The notes beneath the pieces were generated by a model, which did not search any database, was not told the DNA's origin, and was given only the letters and a program-made list of their open reading frames with translations. This document shows, in pieces, positions 1 through 10,155 of a stretch of 64,000 nt of DNA (the first letter of the stretch is position 1; each line of letters begins with the position of its first letter). The DNA is from Hydrangea macrophylla (lineage: Eukaryota; Streptophyta; Magnoliopsida; Cornales; Hydrangeaceae): NCBI GenBank assembly GCA_033977485.1, contig CM066991.1:30253850-30317849 (forward strand). The letters run 5' to 3'. The position numbers and the translations under genes are program-made.

Positions 1-1
1 C

Positions 2-3000
2 CTTAATGTCGTTTCGCCCTTGGGAGTATCCGTTAAGTTAGGTAAGGTGTGCAAGGATTGTCCCTTGACACTAGAGGATAGGAATTTTCCGGCAGACTTG
101 ATAGTCTTGTCAATGTCTGAGTTCGACGTGATCCTAGGAATGGATTGGCTTACTAAGTATGGCGCTAACCTGGATTGTGTTAGTCGGACCATTGTCTTTT
201 CGACGCCTGGTTGCCCGCAGATCAGATTTCAGTGCCAACCATTGAGCGACATGTTTATCACGAGCTGCCTAGCCACGATTAAGACTTCAAGCACGGAGCT
301 TACTATCAACCAGATCCCCGTTATTCAAGACTTTGAAGATGTGTTCCGAAGTATCTCAGGACTTCCGCCGAAGAGAGAGATAGACTTCTGCATTGAGTTA
401 GCACCTGGAACGTTGCCGATTTCCAAGACCCCGTATCGGATGGCGCCAACAGAAATGTTGGAATTGAAGAAGCAAGTTCAGGAACTTGAAGACTTAGGTT
501 TTGTTCGCCCGAGTACATCACCTTGGGGAGCACCAGTTCTATTTGTGAAAAAGAAGGACGGAGAGCTACGACTCTGTATCGACTACAGGGAGCTGAATAA
601 GGTCACGATCAAGAATAGGTACCCACTTCCCCGGATAGACGACCTGTTCGATCAACTACAAGGATCAAGGATATTCTCAAAAATTGACTTGCGTTCAGGA
701 TACCATCAATTACTAGTTCGGCCGAAAGATATACCGAAAACTGCCTTCAGGACGAGATATGGACACTATGAGTTTCTAGTGATGTCTTTTGGATTGACTA
801 ATGCCCCGGCAGTATTCATGGACCTAATGAATAGAGTATTCAGACCCTATCTGGATCAATTCATTATAGTATTCATTGACAACATTCTAATTTATTCAAG
901 GACGGAAGAAGAACATAAGAAGCATCTACAAATTGCTCTACAGACTCTCAGAGACAATAGTCTGTATGCGAAATTCAGCAAATGTGAATTCTGGCTTCAG
1001 GAAGTTAAATTCCTGGGACATGTGATATCACAGGATGGGATTTCTGTAGACTCATCTAAGATCGATGCAGTCTTGAGCTGGAACAGGCCAACCAACGCAA
1101 CCGAAGTTAGGAGTTTCCTAGGATTGGCTGGGTATTACCGGAGATTTGTGGAAGGATTCTCTAGAATCGCAGGACCGTTGACAAGCCTGACTAGGAAGGA
1201 GACGAAGTACGAATGGACTGATAAACATGAGGATGCATTTCGGGAATTGAAAGAGAGACTAACCTCAGCACCCGTGCTTGCGATGCCTAAGAGTGGTGAA
1301 CAATTCATAATCTATAGTGATGCATCACACCAAGGGCTTGGTTGTGTGCTAATGCAAGAAGGGAATGTCATCGCATACGGATCAAGACAATTAAAGCCAC
1401 ATGAGAAGAACTATCCGACGCACGACTTGGAACTAGCCGCAATCGTGTTCGCCCTGAAGATTTGGAGACACTATTTGTATGGAGAAAAGTTCGGCTTGTT
1501 CTCAGATCACAAGAGTTTAAGATACCTGTTCTCTCAGAAGGAGTTGAACATGCGACAACGGAGATGGATGGAACTACTCAAGGACTACGACTTCTCTTTG
1601 CAATACCACCCGGGTAAAGCAAATGTTGTAGCCGACGCTCTGAGCCGGAGGCCACGCCTTTTGGTTGCTTCGATTTTGATTAGAGAATGGCGAGCAATGG
1701 AGACGTTAGCCGAATTCGACCTTCGACCAGTGGAATCAGGAGAAGGACAACACCTTGGATGTCTTGTTGTACAACCGACTCTCATCAGCCGCATCTTGGA
1801 AGCTCAACAGTCGAACGAGGACTTCAAGTTATGGTTTGCCAAGATGTCCGCAAAGGAACCAGAGATATGGAGTATTAGTACGGACGGAGCACTGAGATGC
1901 AAAGGTAGACTCTGTGTGCCAAATGACGATGGTCTCAGGAAGAACATTTTGGACGAAGCACACAAGTCAAGGATGACTATCCACCCAGGAGGAAATAAGA
2001 TGTATAAGGACTTGAAGAGAAACTTCTGGTGCGAAGGAATGAAGCGAGAAGTGGCCGAGTATGTATCGCAATGTCTTATTTGCAAACAAGTAAAGGCAGA
2101 GCATCAGAAACCACCTGGACTTCTACAACCGCTACCGATTCCCCAATGGAAATGGGAGCACATCACCATGGATTTTGTGGTTGGATTGTCGAAGTCTCAA
2201 CAAAACCACGATGCTATTTGGGTAATAGTGGATCGACTCACCAAGTCAGCACATTTTATCGCCTACAGCATGACGCACCCTGTCGAAAGAATGAGCCGGA
2301 TGTATCTACAGCAAGTAGTGCGACTGCACGGTGTACCTGTCTCAATAGTTTCAGATCGAGATTCACGCTTTACCGCAGAATTCTGGAAGAGCCTTCAGAC
2401 AGCAATGGGAACTTCATTGAATTTGAGTTCAGCCTTTCATCCACAGACAGACGGTCAGACAGAACGAGTCAATCAAGTGATGGAGGATATGTTGCGAGCC
2501 TGTGTCATTGAATTCGAGAGTTCATGGGAGACGCATTTACCTTTGATCAAGTTTGCCTACAACAACAGCTACCACACGAGCATAGGGATGGCACCATTTG
2601 AAGCCTTGTATGGAAGACCTTGCCGATCACCGCTATGTTGGGCCGAAGTCGGAGATACTCAACTACTTGGGCCCGAGATGATTCGAGAAACCAGCGAAAA
2701 GATCCAGATTGTACGAGAAAAGATGAAGACAGCGCAATCCAGACACAAGAGCTATGCCGACAAGCGACGGAAAGATCTAGAGTTTGCAGTTGGAGATCAT
2801 GTGCTACTTAAAGTCTCGCCAGTTCGAGGTATCGTCATATTCGGACAGAAGAAAGGCAAGCTATCGCCGCGATTCATCGGACCGTTCGAGATCCTAGAAC
2901 GTGTTGGGAAGGTTGCTTATCGACTTGCGTTGCCGCCAAAGATGTCAGGAGTGCACAACGTTTTCCACATCAGCATGTTGAGGAAATGTGCCCACAACCC

Positions 3001-3208
3001 AACGCACGAGATCAGTTTTGAAGATATCGAGGTGAACGAGAACGTGACATACAATGAAGGACCAGTGCGTATTCTAGACCGAGGAGTGAAGAAGCTCAGA
3101 AACAAGGATATTCCGCTAGTGAAGGTTCAGTGGAAGCACCACGACGAAGGAGAAGCTTCATGGGAATTGGAGTCGGAGATGCAAGAGAAGTTTCCATTTT
3201 TGTTTTAA
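2..3208 (+). CDS. Tekay-like Ty3/gypsy pol polyprotein, 5' end outside window, RT active site altered
   Basis: The open frame enters from the left edge (frame of base 2) and ends at TAA 3206-3208, so it is a 3' fragment of a gag-pol gene. Order: end of the protease region (GMDWL), reverse transcriptase, RNase H (YSDAS, HDLELAA, FSDHKSL, ADALS), H2C2 zinc finger of integrase ([13 protein letters not shown]), DDE core ([21 protein letters not shown]), GPY/F module (RFIGPFEIL) and a C-terminal chromodomain ending [15 protein letters not shown]. The chromodomain and the downstream LTR place it among chromoviruses of Tekay/Del type. The RT box reads FIDN instead of FIDD: codon 881-883 is AAC, so the second catalytic Asp is Asn and RT should be inactive; PFGL is also SFGL. 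It is closely similar to the pol at 48341-51970 but clearly a diverged copy. Confidence 0.93.
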   Translation, partial: LNVVSPLGVSVKLGKVCKDCPLTLEDRNFPADLIVLSMSEFDVILGMDWLTKYGANLDCVSRTIVFSTPGCPQIRFQCQPLSDMFITSCLATIKTSSTELTINQIPVIQDFEDVFRSISGLPPKREIDFCIELAPGTLPISKTPYRMAPTEMLELKKQVQELEDLGFVRPSTSPWGAPVLFVKKKDGELRLCIDYRELNKVTIKNRYPLPRIDDLFDQLQGSRIFSKIDLRSGYHQLLVRPKDIPKTAFRTRYGHYEFLVMSFGLTNAPAVFMDLMNRVFRPYLDQFIIVFIDNILIYSRTEEEHKKHLQIALQTLRDNSLYAKFSKCEFWLQEVKFLGHVISQDGISVDSSKIDAVLSWNRPTNATEVRSFLGLAGYYRRFVEGFSRIAGPLTSLTRKETKYEWTDKHEDAFRELKERLTSAPVLAMPKSGEQFIIYSDASHQGLGCVLMQEGNVIAYGSRQLKPHEKNYPTHDLELAAIVFALKIWRHYLYGEKFGLFSDHKSLRYLFSQKELNMRQRRWMELLKDYDFSLQYHPGKANVVADALSRRPRLLVASILIREWRAMETLAEFDLRPVESGEGQHLGCLVVQPTLISRILEAQQSNEDFKLWFAKMSAKEPEIWSISTDGALRCKGRLCVPNDDGLRKNILDEAHKSRMTIHPGGNKMYKDLKRNFWCEGMKREVAEYVSQCLICKQVKAEHQKPPGLLQPLPIPQWKWEHITMDFVVGLSKSQQNHDAIWVIVDRLTKSAHFIAYSMTHPVERMSRMYLQQVVRLHGVPVSIVSDRDSRFTAEFWKSLQTAMGTSLNLSSAFHPQTDGQTERVNQVMEDMLRACVIEFESSWETHLPLIKFAYNNSYHTSIGMAPFEALYGRPCRSPLCWAEVGDTQLLGPEMIRETSEKIQIVREKMKTAQSRHKSYADKRRKDLEFAVGDHVLLKVSPVRGIVIFGQKKGKLSPRFIGPFEILERVGKVAYRLALPPKMSGVHNVFHISMLRKCAHNPTHEISFEDIEVNENVTYNEGPVRILDRGVKKLRNKDIPLVKVQWKHHDEGEASWELESEMQEKFPFLF

Positions 3209-3246
3209 CCCACTTTATTTCGGATTTCGGGGACGAAATCTTTTAT

Positions 3247-3259
3247 GAGTGGTGGATGA
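3247..3259 (+). other. Polypurine tract of the forward Tekay-like element
   Basis: GAGTGGTGGATGA lies directly before the 3' LTR start TGTAATACC, and follows the conserved GGGGACGAAATC block typical of Tekay/Del elements. It would prime plus-strand DNA synthesis. The same tract abuts the LTRs of the reverse-strand elements. Confidence 0.8.
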
Positions 3260-3362
3260 TGTAATACCCTGTATTTTTGTAATATATTATGTGAATAAGA
3301 CCCTGTATGCTTCTTTTAATACTTGTATGAGCTTGGCCTTACCTTTAATATATTTCTGATAC

Positions 3363-3466
3363 CAATCGATTGGCAAGTATATCAATCGATTGCTTATACC
3401 AATCGATTGAACTTTATCTCAATCGATTGATTGTTTCAATCGATTGACACTTATGTCAATCGATTG
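3363..3466. repeat. CAATCGATTG palindrome cluster, upstream of the LTR TATA box
   Basis: Six perfect copies of the 10-bp palindrome CAATCGATTG occur in about 100 bp, separated by 8-10 bp of unrelated sequence. The cluster ends about 60 bp before the TATA box of the LTR, as does the equivalent cluster in the reverse-strand LTR family. The arrangement suggests a promoter-proximal protein-binding array; the binding protein is unknown. Confidence 0.85.
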
Positions 3467-3507
3467 GAGGCAGCTGGGCAGATTCTTTTGCTCTGGCTGA
3501 GGAGAGG

Positions 3508-3537
3508 CCACGTGAACACTCTCTCCTTATATATACC
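3508..3537 (+). promoter_or_regulatory. LTR promoter: G-box-like CCACGTGA and TATA box
   Basis: CCACGTGA (3508-3515) is followed by TTATATATACC (3527-3537). A GA-rich untranslated leader follows. The position between the U3 palindrome cluster and the leader fits the LTR transcription start. Direct evidence is motif and position only. Confidence 0.6.
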
Positions 3538-3827
3538 AACCATTTTCCTGCGTTTTTCTCTTTAGAAAAATCAGAGAGAGTGAGAGGGAGTGTTTTGTGT
3601 GTGTTTATATATATATAAACACGCATATATATATACACACATATATACATGTATTTACATTCACACACACAGATAGACTGAGAAGAAGGAGAAGAAGATC
3701 AAGAAGAAGAAGAAAAGAAGGAGAAAGAGAAGAGAGAAGGCAGAGAGCAGAGGAAAGAGAGAAGAGGGAGACCACCATTGAAGCTCAAGCTTCAACACAC
3801 ATTCCCAAACACGCCCTTAACGCCTAG

Positions 3828-4968
3828 GTGAGTTTTAAACTCACTTGGTAGCCTTACATTGATGTTAGAACATGTTTTGAATGAAGAAATGGAGAGAAAT
3901 CATGTATTCCCGTTTATATGTTGCTGGGCAGTCTTCTCTGTGAAGAAGACGAAGTGTCAATCGATTGACACTTTATCAATCGATTAACATTTTTCATGTC
4001 TCAATCGATTGACATTTTATGCAATCGATTGACATGGATTGTGATCCAATCGATTGAACTTTCTTCCAATCGATTGACACTACTTTTATACCAATCGATT
4101 GACATCTATATCAATCGATTGGAAGTTTCAGTTTACTGTTTTACTTGTTTAGTTAATGTAATAACTGTTTAGTTGTTTATTTACTGTTCAGTATTTCTCA
4201 GCATGCTTTATTATTGTAATACAGACATGATAACGAATTAATGCAGCGTAGGGTCGTAGTAACAACAAGACTAACGGATAATGATTATAATGTTAGATAA
4301 CAGAATAGTCGTGAATCCTTTGGAGTTAACGTTCATTTCATTCCGAGTAGTCGGGCCACATTGGGATTGTCATGTATCGGTGATAGAGTCGAACTTAAGT
4401 AGGTTTGCTAAGATTCGGGAAATTTGCGTGGGCGGGCTTTGGTCGATCATATGTTCTTAAAAGCGGTAGACAGACGAAGGTGTCTATGACTTGCGGTGAC
4501 CTGACCATTTGCCCTAAGATAGCCAGATGATCTAATCATATGTTCTTAAAAGCGGTAGACAGACGAAGGTGTCTATGACATGCGGTGGACCGTGATCACT
4601 GGTAGACGTCGCTAAGTCGTGGCATAGAATGATGTACTGTTGCTTAAAGCGTTATATCCCTGACATGCGGTGGACTGTGCATATGTTCTTAAAAGCGGGG
4701 GATGGACTAACGTGGTATCCATGACATGCGGTGGACTCGGCATATGTTCTTAAAAGCGGTGGATGAGCAATGGTGTGTCATAGAGTTGAACTACTGTCGA
4801 GTCTGTTCCCCTATCTAGACGTGTTATTGGTTTTATATAAGTAAAACATTAGTAATCGGATCATTGGATTGATTAAAGGAGTTACCCTTACAGAACTCTA
4901 ACTTGTTGCGGCTTATAACTTGTAATAACTTCAATAGTCGATACCCTGTTAGTATTTAACTCACTCAG
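3828..4968 (+). other. Candidate intron inside the LTR
   Basis: A strong donor-like CTAG|GTGAGTT lies at 3824-3834 and acceptor-like CACTCAG|CT ends at 4968 (alternative TTTAG at 4979). The same donor and acceptor words occur at equivalent places in the reverse-strand LTR (39118 and 37929), although the sequence between is diverged, and the donor word also occurs in the solo LTR at 35593. Conservation across LTR families supports splicing of the leader, but no transcript is available. The second palindrome cluster lies 130 bp inside this interval. Confidence 0.4.
3958..4121. repeat. Second CAATCGATTG cluster, inside the candidate LTR intron
   Basis: Seven perfect copies and one near copy (CAATCGATTA at about 3977) of the palindrome occur in 164 bp. 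The cluster starts 130 bp after the donor-like site at 3828. In the reverse-strand LTR family the matching cluster also starts 130 bp after the donor. Confidence 0.85.
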
Positions 4969-4978
4969 CTTTCATTTA

Positions 4979-5161
4979 GCTGACGGCGTTTATGCCGCTG
5001 GACATTTCTACGTTCCAGCGCACCCTGGTTATGACTATACAGGTGAAGGGCCTGCAGGAGAGGACTACTATAACGGTGACGGAGTCCCTGTGGAGGATTT
5101 CCCCGACGGAGGTCAGACTGAAGAAGACTACTACGCCGAGGACTACCTTTATGCCAACTGA
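4979..5161 (+). other. Short Tyr/Asp/Glu/Gly-rich ORF near the LTR 3' end
   Basis: An open stretch of 60 codons ends with EDYLYAN and TGA 5159-5161. The equivalent place in the reverse-strand LTR has an ORF of similar composition ending KDYPYAS and TGA; the nucleotide word TATGCC...TGAAGACT is shared. The two reading frames agree at the end but are offset near the start, so coding conservation is not proven. If the candidate LTR intron is spliced this would sit in the second exon. Function unknown. Confidence 0.3.
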
Positions 5162-5474
5162 AGACTAGACTAGAATTGTAGGTAATTGTCTTTACCATTT
5201 TAGAACCCTTTTTGTAGTCAGGCATATGTTGCCTTGACATTTGTACTTCCGTTGCCTTATATTTGATTCGAGACTCTGATATGTAATAGTTAGTAACTTC
5301 TGTTGACCTTATGTTACGTTGTGATCAGAACCTAGACTTCATTGTTGTTACACTATTACTTCTTGTTGCTTAGTACTGCGTGGTGTGGACAATCATGTGA
5401 CTTCACCCGTCGCTGCCTTTGGACCCAAAAAGGAAATTTATTTTTCTCTATTTTTGCCGTTCCGGGGCGTGACA

Positions 5475-5723
5475 TACAACTAAAGGGAAATAGGGATCTA
5501 GAGATGACGGAGGGAAAGAATCAAGAGAAGGACCAAGTCCTGTTGAGGAACCAGAAGAGAAAGGAATCAATACCTGAGGATTTATTAGCCTAGGAATGGT
5601 TTCAAGGGCCAATTTAACAGTGGTGACAGTAGTTTTGGCCACCGACGCGGTACCAGTGGCAGCAGGGGAAGAGGAAGTAGCACCGGTGGTTTGAGAAGTG
5701 CTAGTTGTAGAGGAGGAAGCCAT
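5475..5723 (-). pseudogene. 5' end of an unrecognised gene, cut by the Tekay-like insertion
   Basis: On the minus strand a TATA box (5796-5808) and a pyrimidine-rich leader precede ATG at 5723, which opens a frame of about 83 codons starting MASSSTTSTS, rich in Ser, Thr and Pro. The frame meets the end of the forward LTR at 5474 and is lost there, so this is a truncated gene start. A G-box-like CACGTG lies further upstream near 5900. I do not recognise the product; it could be a host gene or the gag start of another retroelement. Confidence 0.35.
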
Positions 5724-6005
5724 GGAGGTTTTAAGAAAGAAAAGTTTAAAAAATTGCAAAGGCAGAAGGAAAGTGAATAGAAGGGTGAGTGATACGATAT
5801 ATATATAGGAAGAGATAAGGGTAATCATGACTAAGGAATGATTTCCTAAGGGGTACGCCTTGATCCAGGAAACGAGGCAAGCAGAGCTATAGGGGGAAGG
5901 ACACGTGGAGCTCTGCGCCATCAATTGCAGTTGCCATTTAAATTTAAATTTCAAACGTCTCATCAAACTAATTCCACAGCATTTGACAAGACGTTTTGGG
6001 GGCAT

Positions 6006-6958
6006 TGTTTACACCCTAATTTGGATTTGCCCAAGGCACATGACAACCACGTGGCTTGATGATGTCATCATAGCAGCAGGTAGATAGATGAAGGGAGGAA
6101 GGCCGATTACAGAGGAAAGACCGATATCAGAGCTAGTGGCAGGTAGTGAGCATACAGTCAGTCGGTGAATATCGGGGTTAAGACCGAGGATAGGATGATA
6201 CTGGATCTTCATGAGACACCTCGGTCTGAACAAGCAAGGCCAAGGTTGCACAGTAGTTGCAATGGTAGTATTAGAATCAGTCAAATAAGACCTATGTCCA
6301 GCCATGAAGGTCCTACAGTAGAGACCTAAAGGAGCTCAGAAAGAAGATGTAATATCGGGCTTGGGAAATAATTGGTAAGCAATCTAGTAAGTAAGAAAAC
6401 ATCGGACAAAAGAGACCGATGTCGATGGAGGCTAGCAGCCTTCTTACTGAGATTAAGACCGAGGTCCATCAACCAACAATGATCAAGCTACTCAGGGAAG
6501 GTTGAAATCGGTCAACCAGGGTCTGTTCACAAGGCTTTAAAACAGTTAAACATGGGTGAGAACGTCTGCTTTAGGAGATGCTGAGCTGGAAGGAAAGCAG
6601 TTACATGAAAGGAACATGGCAAAAGGGGGATCATCACACAGATCATAGGACAAAGTGGGAGCAGTAACCTGTCGTACACTCCTAGAAATCAGGGGACACT
6701 AACCCCACTAATCCCACTAGTATGAATGGTTATGTACTCAAGTATATAAATAGAGCAGAAGGGGCAACATTAGGAGGGGGCTAGCACATACGCCACTTCT
6801 GCGCTAGCAGACTATAGTTTTCTCCTCATAACAATATTGCCTTTGTTCTTGAGTGATTTGCGAGTTCTCTATACGAGTGTTTGTTATTCTTTGAACGTTT
6901 GTAATCACCGCTTATTCAATCAATGAAGATGATGATTGGGGAGGTATTCTGAATTTTA
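6006..6958 (+). repeat. LTR-like block interrupted by CACTA element 1
   Basis: It starts TGTTTACACCCTAATTT, carries many short CGGTC/GACCG words, a TATA box AGTATATAAATAG (6741-6752) and a U/R-like tail with AATCAATGAAG, and is broken by CACTA 1 at 6958. The sequence appears to resume at 13067 (TTAGTTTAATTTCC) and reaches CTTGTATCAGAG near 13112, which resembles a decayed initiator-Met primer site. I infer a forward LTR of a Ty3/gypsy element, but I did not find its other boundary or a second LTR. Confidence 0.35.
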
Positions 6959-6978
6959 CTCTACACCATATGGCCTCA

Positions 6979-7292
6979 TTACTAACGGATATTTTTGTTG
7001 GAAAAAACATTACTAACGGATATTTCCGTTAGTATTTTAGCGTTAGTAATATTACTAACGGATTTACTAACGGATATATCCGTTAGTAAATCCATTAGTA
7101 AACTAACGGATTTACTAACGGATATATCCGTTAGAAAGCTACGTACTAACGGTTTTTTCAGCCAATTTTAAAAGATTTATATTGAATACTAACGGGTTGT
7201 CAACTATTACTAACGGATATATCCGTTAGAAATTGTCAAAAATTTTAAAAAAAAAACCTTTTGGACAATTACTAACGGATATATCCGTTAGA
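6979..7292. repeat. Left subterminal repeats of CACTA 1
   Basis: I count about 15 CTAACGG half-sites on either strand in roughly 310 bp, several paired into the 20-bp perfect palindrome CTAACGGATATATCCGTTAG. In CACTA elements such repeats bind the transposase. The AACGG core also matches the plant MSA motif bound by three-repeat MYB factors. Confidence 0.85.
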
Positions 7293-7614
7293 AAAATGTG
7301 TAAATCTAAAAAAAATTATTTATTTATATGCTTCCCAAATTTCTTTTTTCACCTAATTAACAAGCATATTAATCTATACCAAACACAAAAAAATAACAAA
7401 ATTAATCTATATCCACGCCTAACCAACATCTTTATACCCAAAACAACAAAAATAATACATAATAATCATAAGTAAAGAGTTCATACATATCTAACAAAGT
7501 CAGAAATTTAAAGAGTTCATACTTAGTTAATTTCAAGCAGATCCAATCAAAGCTTTTGACTCAGGGATGAACACAAGATCCATGACCATTAAAAGAATAA
7601 ATACAACTTGCTAT

Positions 7615-8916
7615 ATTTAACATCTCCGTTTGCTTGCTTTGAAGATTTTGAGTCCCAGAATGACTTCAACAACTCATCAAATGCAGGGTTCTGAGCTCTT
7701 CAATGGATGCAATGCTCGGTAGATTGAACGACCTCTTTATTGGCATTGAGGATGACGGTTGATCCACCTGTTCATGATTAAAAAAAATATTGGGAAGTTT
7801 CTGAGAACTAGGGAACTTGCCACCCCCTCTTTTATTTGAATAAATACAACTTGCTCCACTAAGGTAAATATAAAAAAGAACTAAATACATTGTCTATATA
7901 TATCTTAAACACAATTCTAACCACATATTCATCTAGAAGGAACAATCATGAATCTGCCCACTCTTCAAGTCTCTTAACTCTCCACAACAAGGAACAATTA
8001 TGGAATCAAGGTTCGCACATGCATCATGATCCAGTTGTAATGAATCTGCAAATATTTGTTCCATTCGAATGAATTTCTTATGCAGAACAAATGATATGAC
8101 AATGTCAAGTAAATTGAATAAATGCACAAAAACAATATGCTTACGATCAATGGACGAAAGTAGCAAAACTCTCTAGAATTGGGAAACTACATAAAGCTAC
8201 TATGAGAATTACTAACCTTACTATTTCACCCATAGAGGAAACATTGCTCTTTTCAAGACTGAGCAATGAATCTTGAGCATCACTCCATTGATGTGCACCC
8301 ATTTTCGCCTTTTGCTTGCTATAATTTTAATTTGAAAGACAGACCACCAGAAAAAAAAAATTTAAAACCTTGAACATAAAATAAGAACCAATAAATAAGC
8401 TCCGTAGCACAGATACAAGGTTATGTGGCAACTCTTAAAATTAGAGGATAAGGACACCGAGGTTATACCTTGCCTTAACAACTCCTTTTCCTTAAATTTT
8501 CAAAAAACCAATTAATTTTCTCCCCATTTATTATATGACGAAGACTTCTGCCTTAGGATTTTAAAAATATCTTCATAGGAGACACTGTGCCATGTCCACT
8601 CCCGTATCCGGTTGTGTCACTACACAGAAATTGAAGTGTTCGTGCTACATAGATGAGAAGAATGCATGTGGTCAATGTACTGTAGAACAATCATTGGAAG
8701 TGGCCGATACCAATTCTGAAGAACCTCCATGAGGTCCTCCTTTCCACTTTCCACTGCAGCAGTATCCTCAAGATAATGCATTTCGGCCTTTTCCATGTAA
8801 ACTGTCCAGTCGGCTTTAACAGAAGAAGTAGAATCTTTCATAATTGACATTTCTTCTTGTAATCTGCTGGTTCTAGTGGCTGCACTCTCCCGAAGACCAT
8901 GAACAGCCGTTTGAAC
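7615..8916 (-). pseudogene. Captured kinesin-5 (KIN-5C-type) C-terminal exons
   Basis: Reverse-strand exon remnants in gene order encode the tail of a plant kinesin-5, a mitotic motor that crosslinks spindle and phragmoplast microtubules. They are 8711-8916 (LRESAATRTSRLQEEM ... HYLEDTAAVESGK, between an AG and a GT), about 8220-8298 (AHQWSDAQDSLLSLEK), about 8145-8185 (LLSSID then GTAAGC), about 7950-8045 (LDHDACANLDSIIVPCCG) and 7615-7775 (NLPSIASIEELRT). These match my memory of the Arabidopsis At2g36200 tail. Near 7688 one base is missing after EELRT; past it the expected tail continues in another frame (AFDELLKSFWDSK). There is no motor domain. It is a processed-by-decay fragment carried by the CACTA element, not a working gene. 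Confidence 0.8.
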
Positions 8917-9745
8917 CTAAAGTATGAAGAATTACTTTCTGTAGTCCGCAAGGATGAAGAATAAACAGTTCCTAAAACTATGACTGAACATCCTTGAAGA
9001 TGGGTATCAAAGAAGCTATTCAGAAAACTAAAAGACTTTGACATAAAAGAATGTACAATTCTTGTCTCTCCTTCATCAAACTTTTGAGTGTCTTTCCAAA
9101 ATTTCAGTCAAATTTAATTTATAGGCTAGCTAGCTAGACTTAGTTATTTCTCTAATGACATAAGGTTACCTCATACCCTTCCAATGCTATGCTGGTTTAT
9201 TAGTAAAATTTAAATAACAAATTCTTCGTTGACAACGGCATCTAGATCTATTAACAATGGACATCCTGTTTGATGGTTAAGTTCATAGTTACAAGAATAC
9301 ACAATAAAGTTTTGCGATTATTACCTATATTCTGGATGTGGGAAACTAAAGAAGTAAGAAGACATGTTCTTTCAGAGCAGTTATGAATACACAATTATCC
9401 CGCAATTGAAATTGCAGTGAAAGATCTCAGTTCTAAAATATAGACAAGTTCACAGAAATGAAGTATTTAATTCTAGTTTTCCCTTGAAAAAGAAGTAGGA
9501 ACTTAGTTTCATTACTAATTTCAACCAACGTGTCCCAGTTCCTCTAAAAAAAATTCCCAATATAGTTTTGTGATTTCATATCAATTACAACGATGGCCTA
9601 CTGAAAATCAAACCCCAAAACCTCGCACTAAATCTTCTCAGATAGTGGTATTATGATTATAATAAGAGTGATACAAATACCAGTATTATATTATGTAGTT
9701 CAACATCCAATGCATAGGAGGATAGCAGAAAACACACACATATAC

Positions 9746-9822
9746 CTGCGAAGCCAACATAATCCACCAGCTTTAAACTGTCCATTGAAGTGATCTACAA
9801 AATTAACTCCATTGCCTACGCA
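9746..9822 (-). other. Exon-like fragment of unknown origin inside CACTA 1
   Basis: A 77-bp stretch flanked by AAACAG upstream and GTATATG downstream (minus strand) is open in one frame only (CVGNGVNFVDHFNGQF...). It lies between the kinesin-5 and ALIS fragments. I do not recognise the peptide. Confidence 0.3.
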
Positions 9823-10096
9823 CTGTTTACACAATATAATACCTGGTTGGGTTAGAAGACAAGAAATTACTCTATAAGTTGAGAATCAAACAAAAATGTG
9901 TGTCAAGACTAGGATAAACTCCAAGCAAAGCACTCGGGAGGTAGAGATTTCACAAAAAAGCTCATAATGATTGCAGTCACTAATCCAAAAATGTCTCTAC
10001 TTTAATCTGTATACTAATCTGGAAACTCAAAGAAAACATAGGTTGAAATGAAACAAATCTGCCTAACAAACATAGAAGCAAACTAGCAAAGCTTAC

Positions 10097-10155
10097 CCAT
10101 CTTGGTGTAAGAATTGGCTTGCAAGCTGGAAGTTCTTGCTGGGTAAACTTCAAAT
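10097..10155 (-). pseudogene. Captured ALA-interacting subunit (CDC50/LEM3 family) exon
   Basis: A 59-bp reverse-strand exon, preceded by TTTCAG and followed by GTAAGC, encodes LKFTQQELPACKPILTPRW. This is the diagnostic N-terminal motif of plant ALIS proteins, just ahead of their first membrane span; ALIS proteins are the beta-subunits of P4-ATPase lipid flippases. Only this exon is recognisable, so it is a fragment captured by the CACTA element. Confidence 0.72.

Larger units (their letters stand above)
3260..5474 (+). repeat. 3' LTR of the forward Tekay-like element (2215 bp)
   Basis: It runs from TGTAATACCC, right after the polypurine tract, to GGGGCGTGACA, with TG...CA termini. The boundaries match the LTR boundaries of the reverse-strand tandem element (TGTAATACC...GGGGCGTGACA). 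Inside are two clusters of the palindrome CAATCGATTG, a TATA box, a GA-rich leader, a splice-donor-like CTAGGTGAGTT, four spaced copies of a CATATGTTCTTAAAAGCGG unit (about 4449-4760) and a short Tyr/Asp/Glu-rich ORF. The base pairs after the LTR (TACAA, 5475-5479) would be the target duplication, but the other flank is outside the window. Confidence 0.88.

Noticed and set aside
3597..3827. Arg/Glu-rich 76-codon ORF
   Set aside because: It is the low-complexity GA-rich LTR leader.
5475..6005. A 185-codon minus-strand protein across 5448-6005
   Set aside because: Its N-terminal part covers promoter-like sequence with a TATA box and its C-terminus is LTR sequence; only the stretch from ATG 5723 to the LTR junction is plausible coding.
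7615..8916. A functional kinesin-5 gene
   Set aside because: No motor domain, a frameshift in the last exon, missing exons, and location within CACTA borders.
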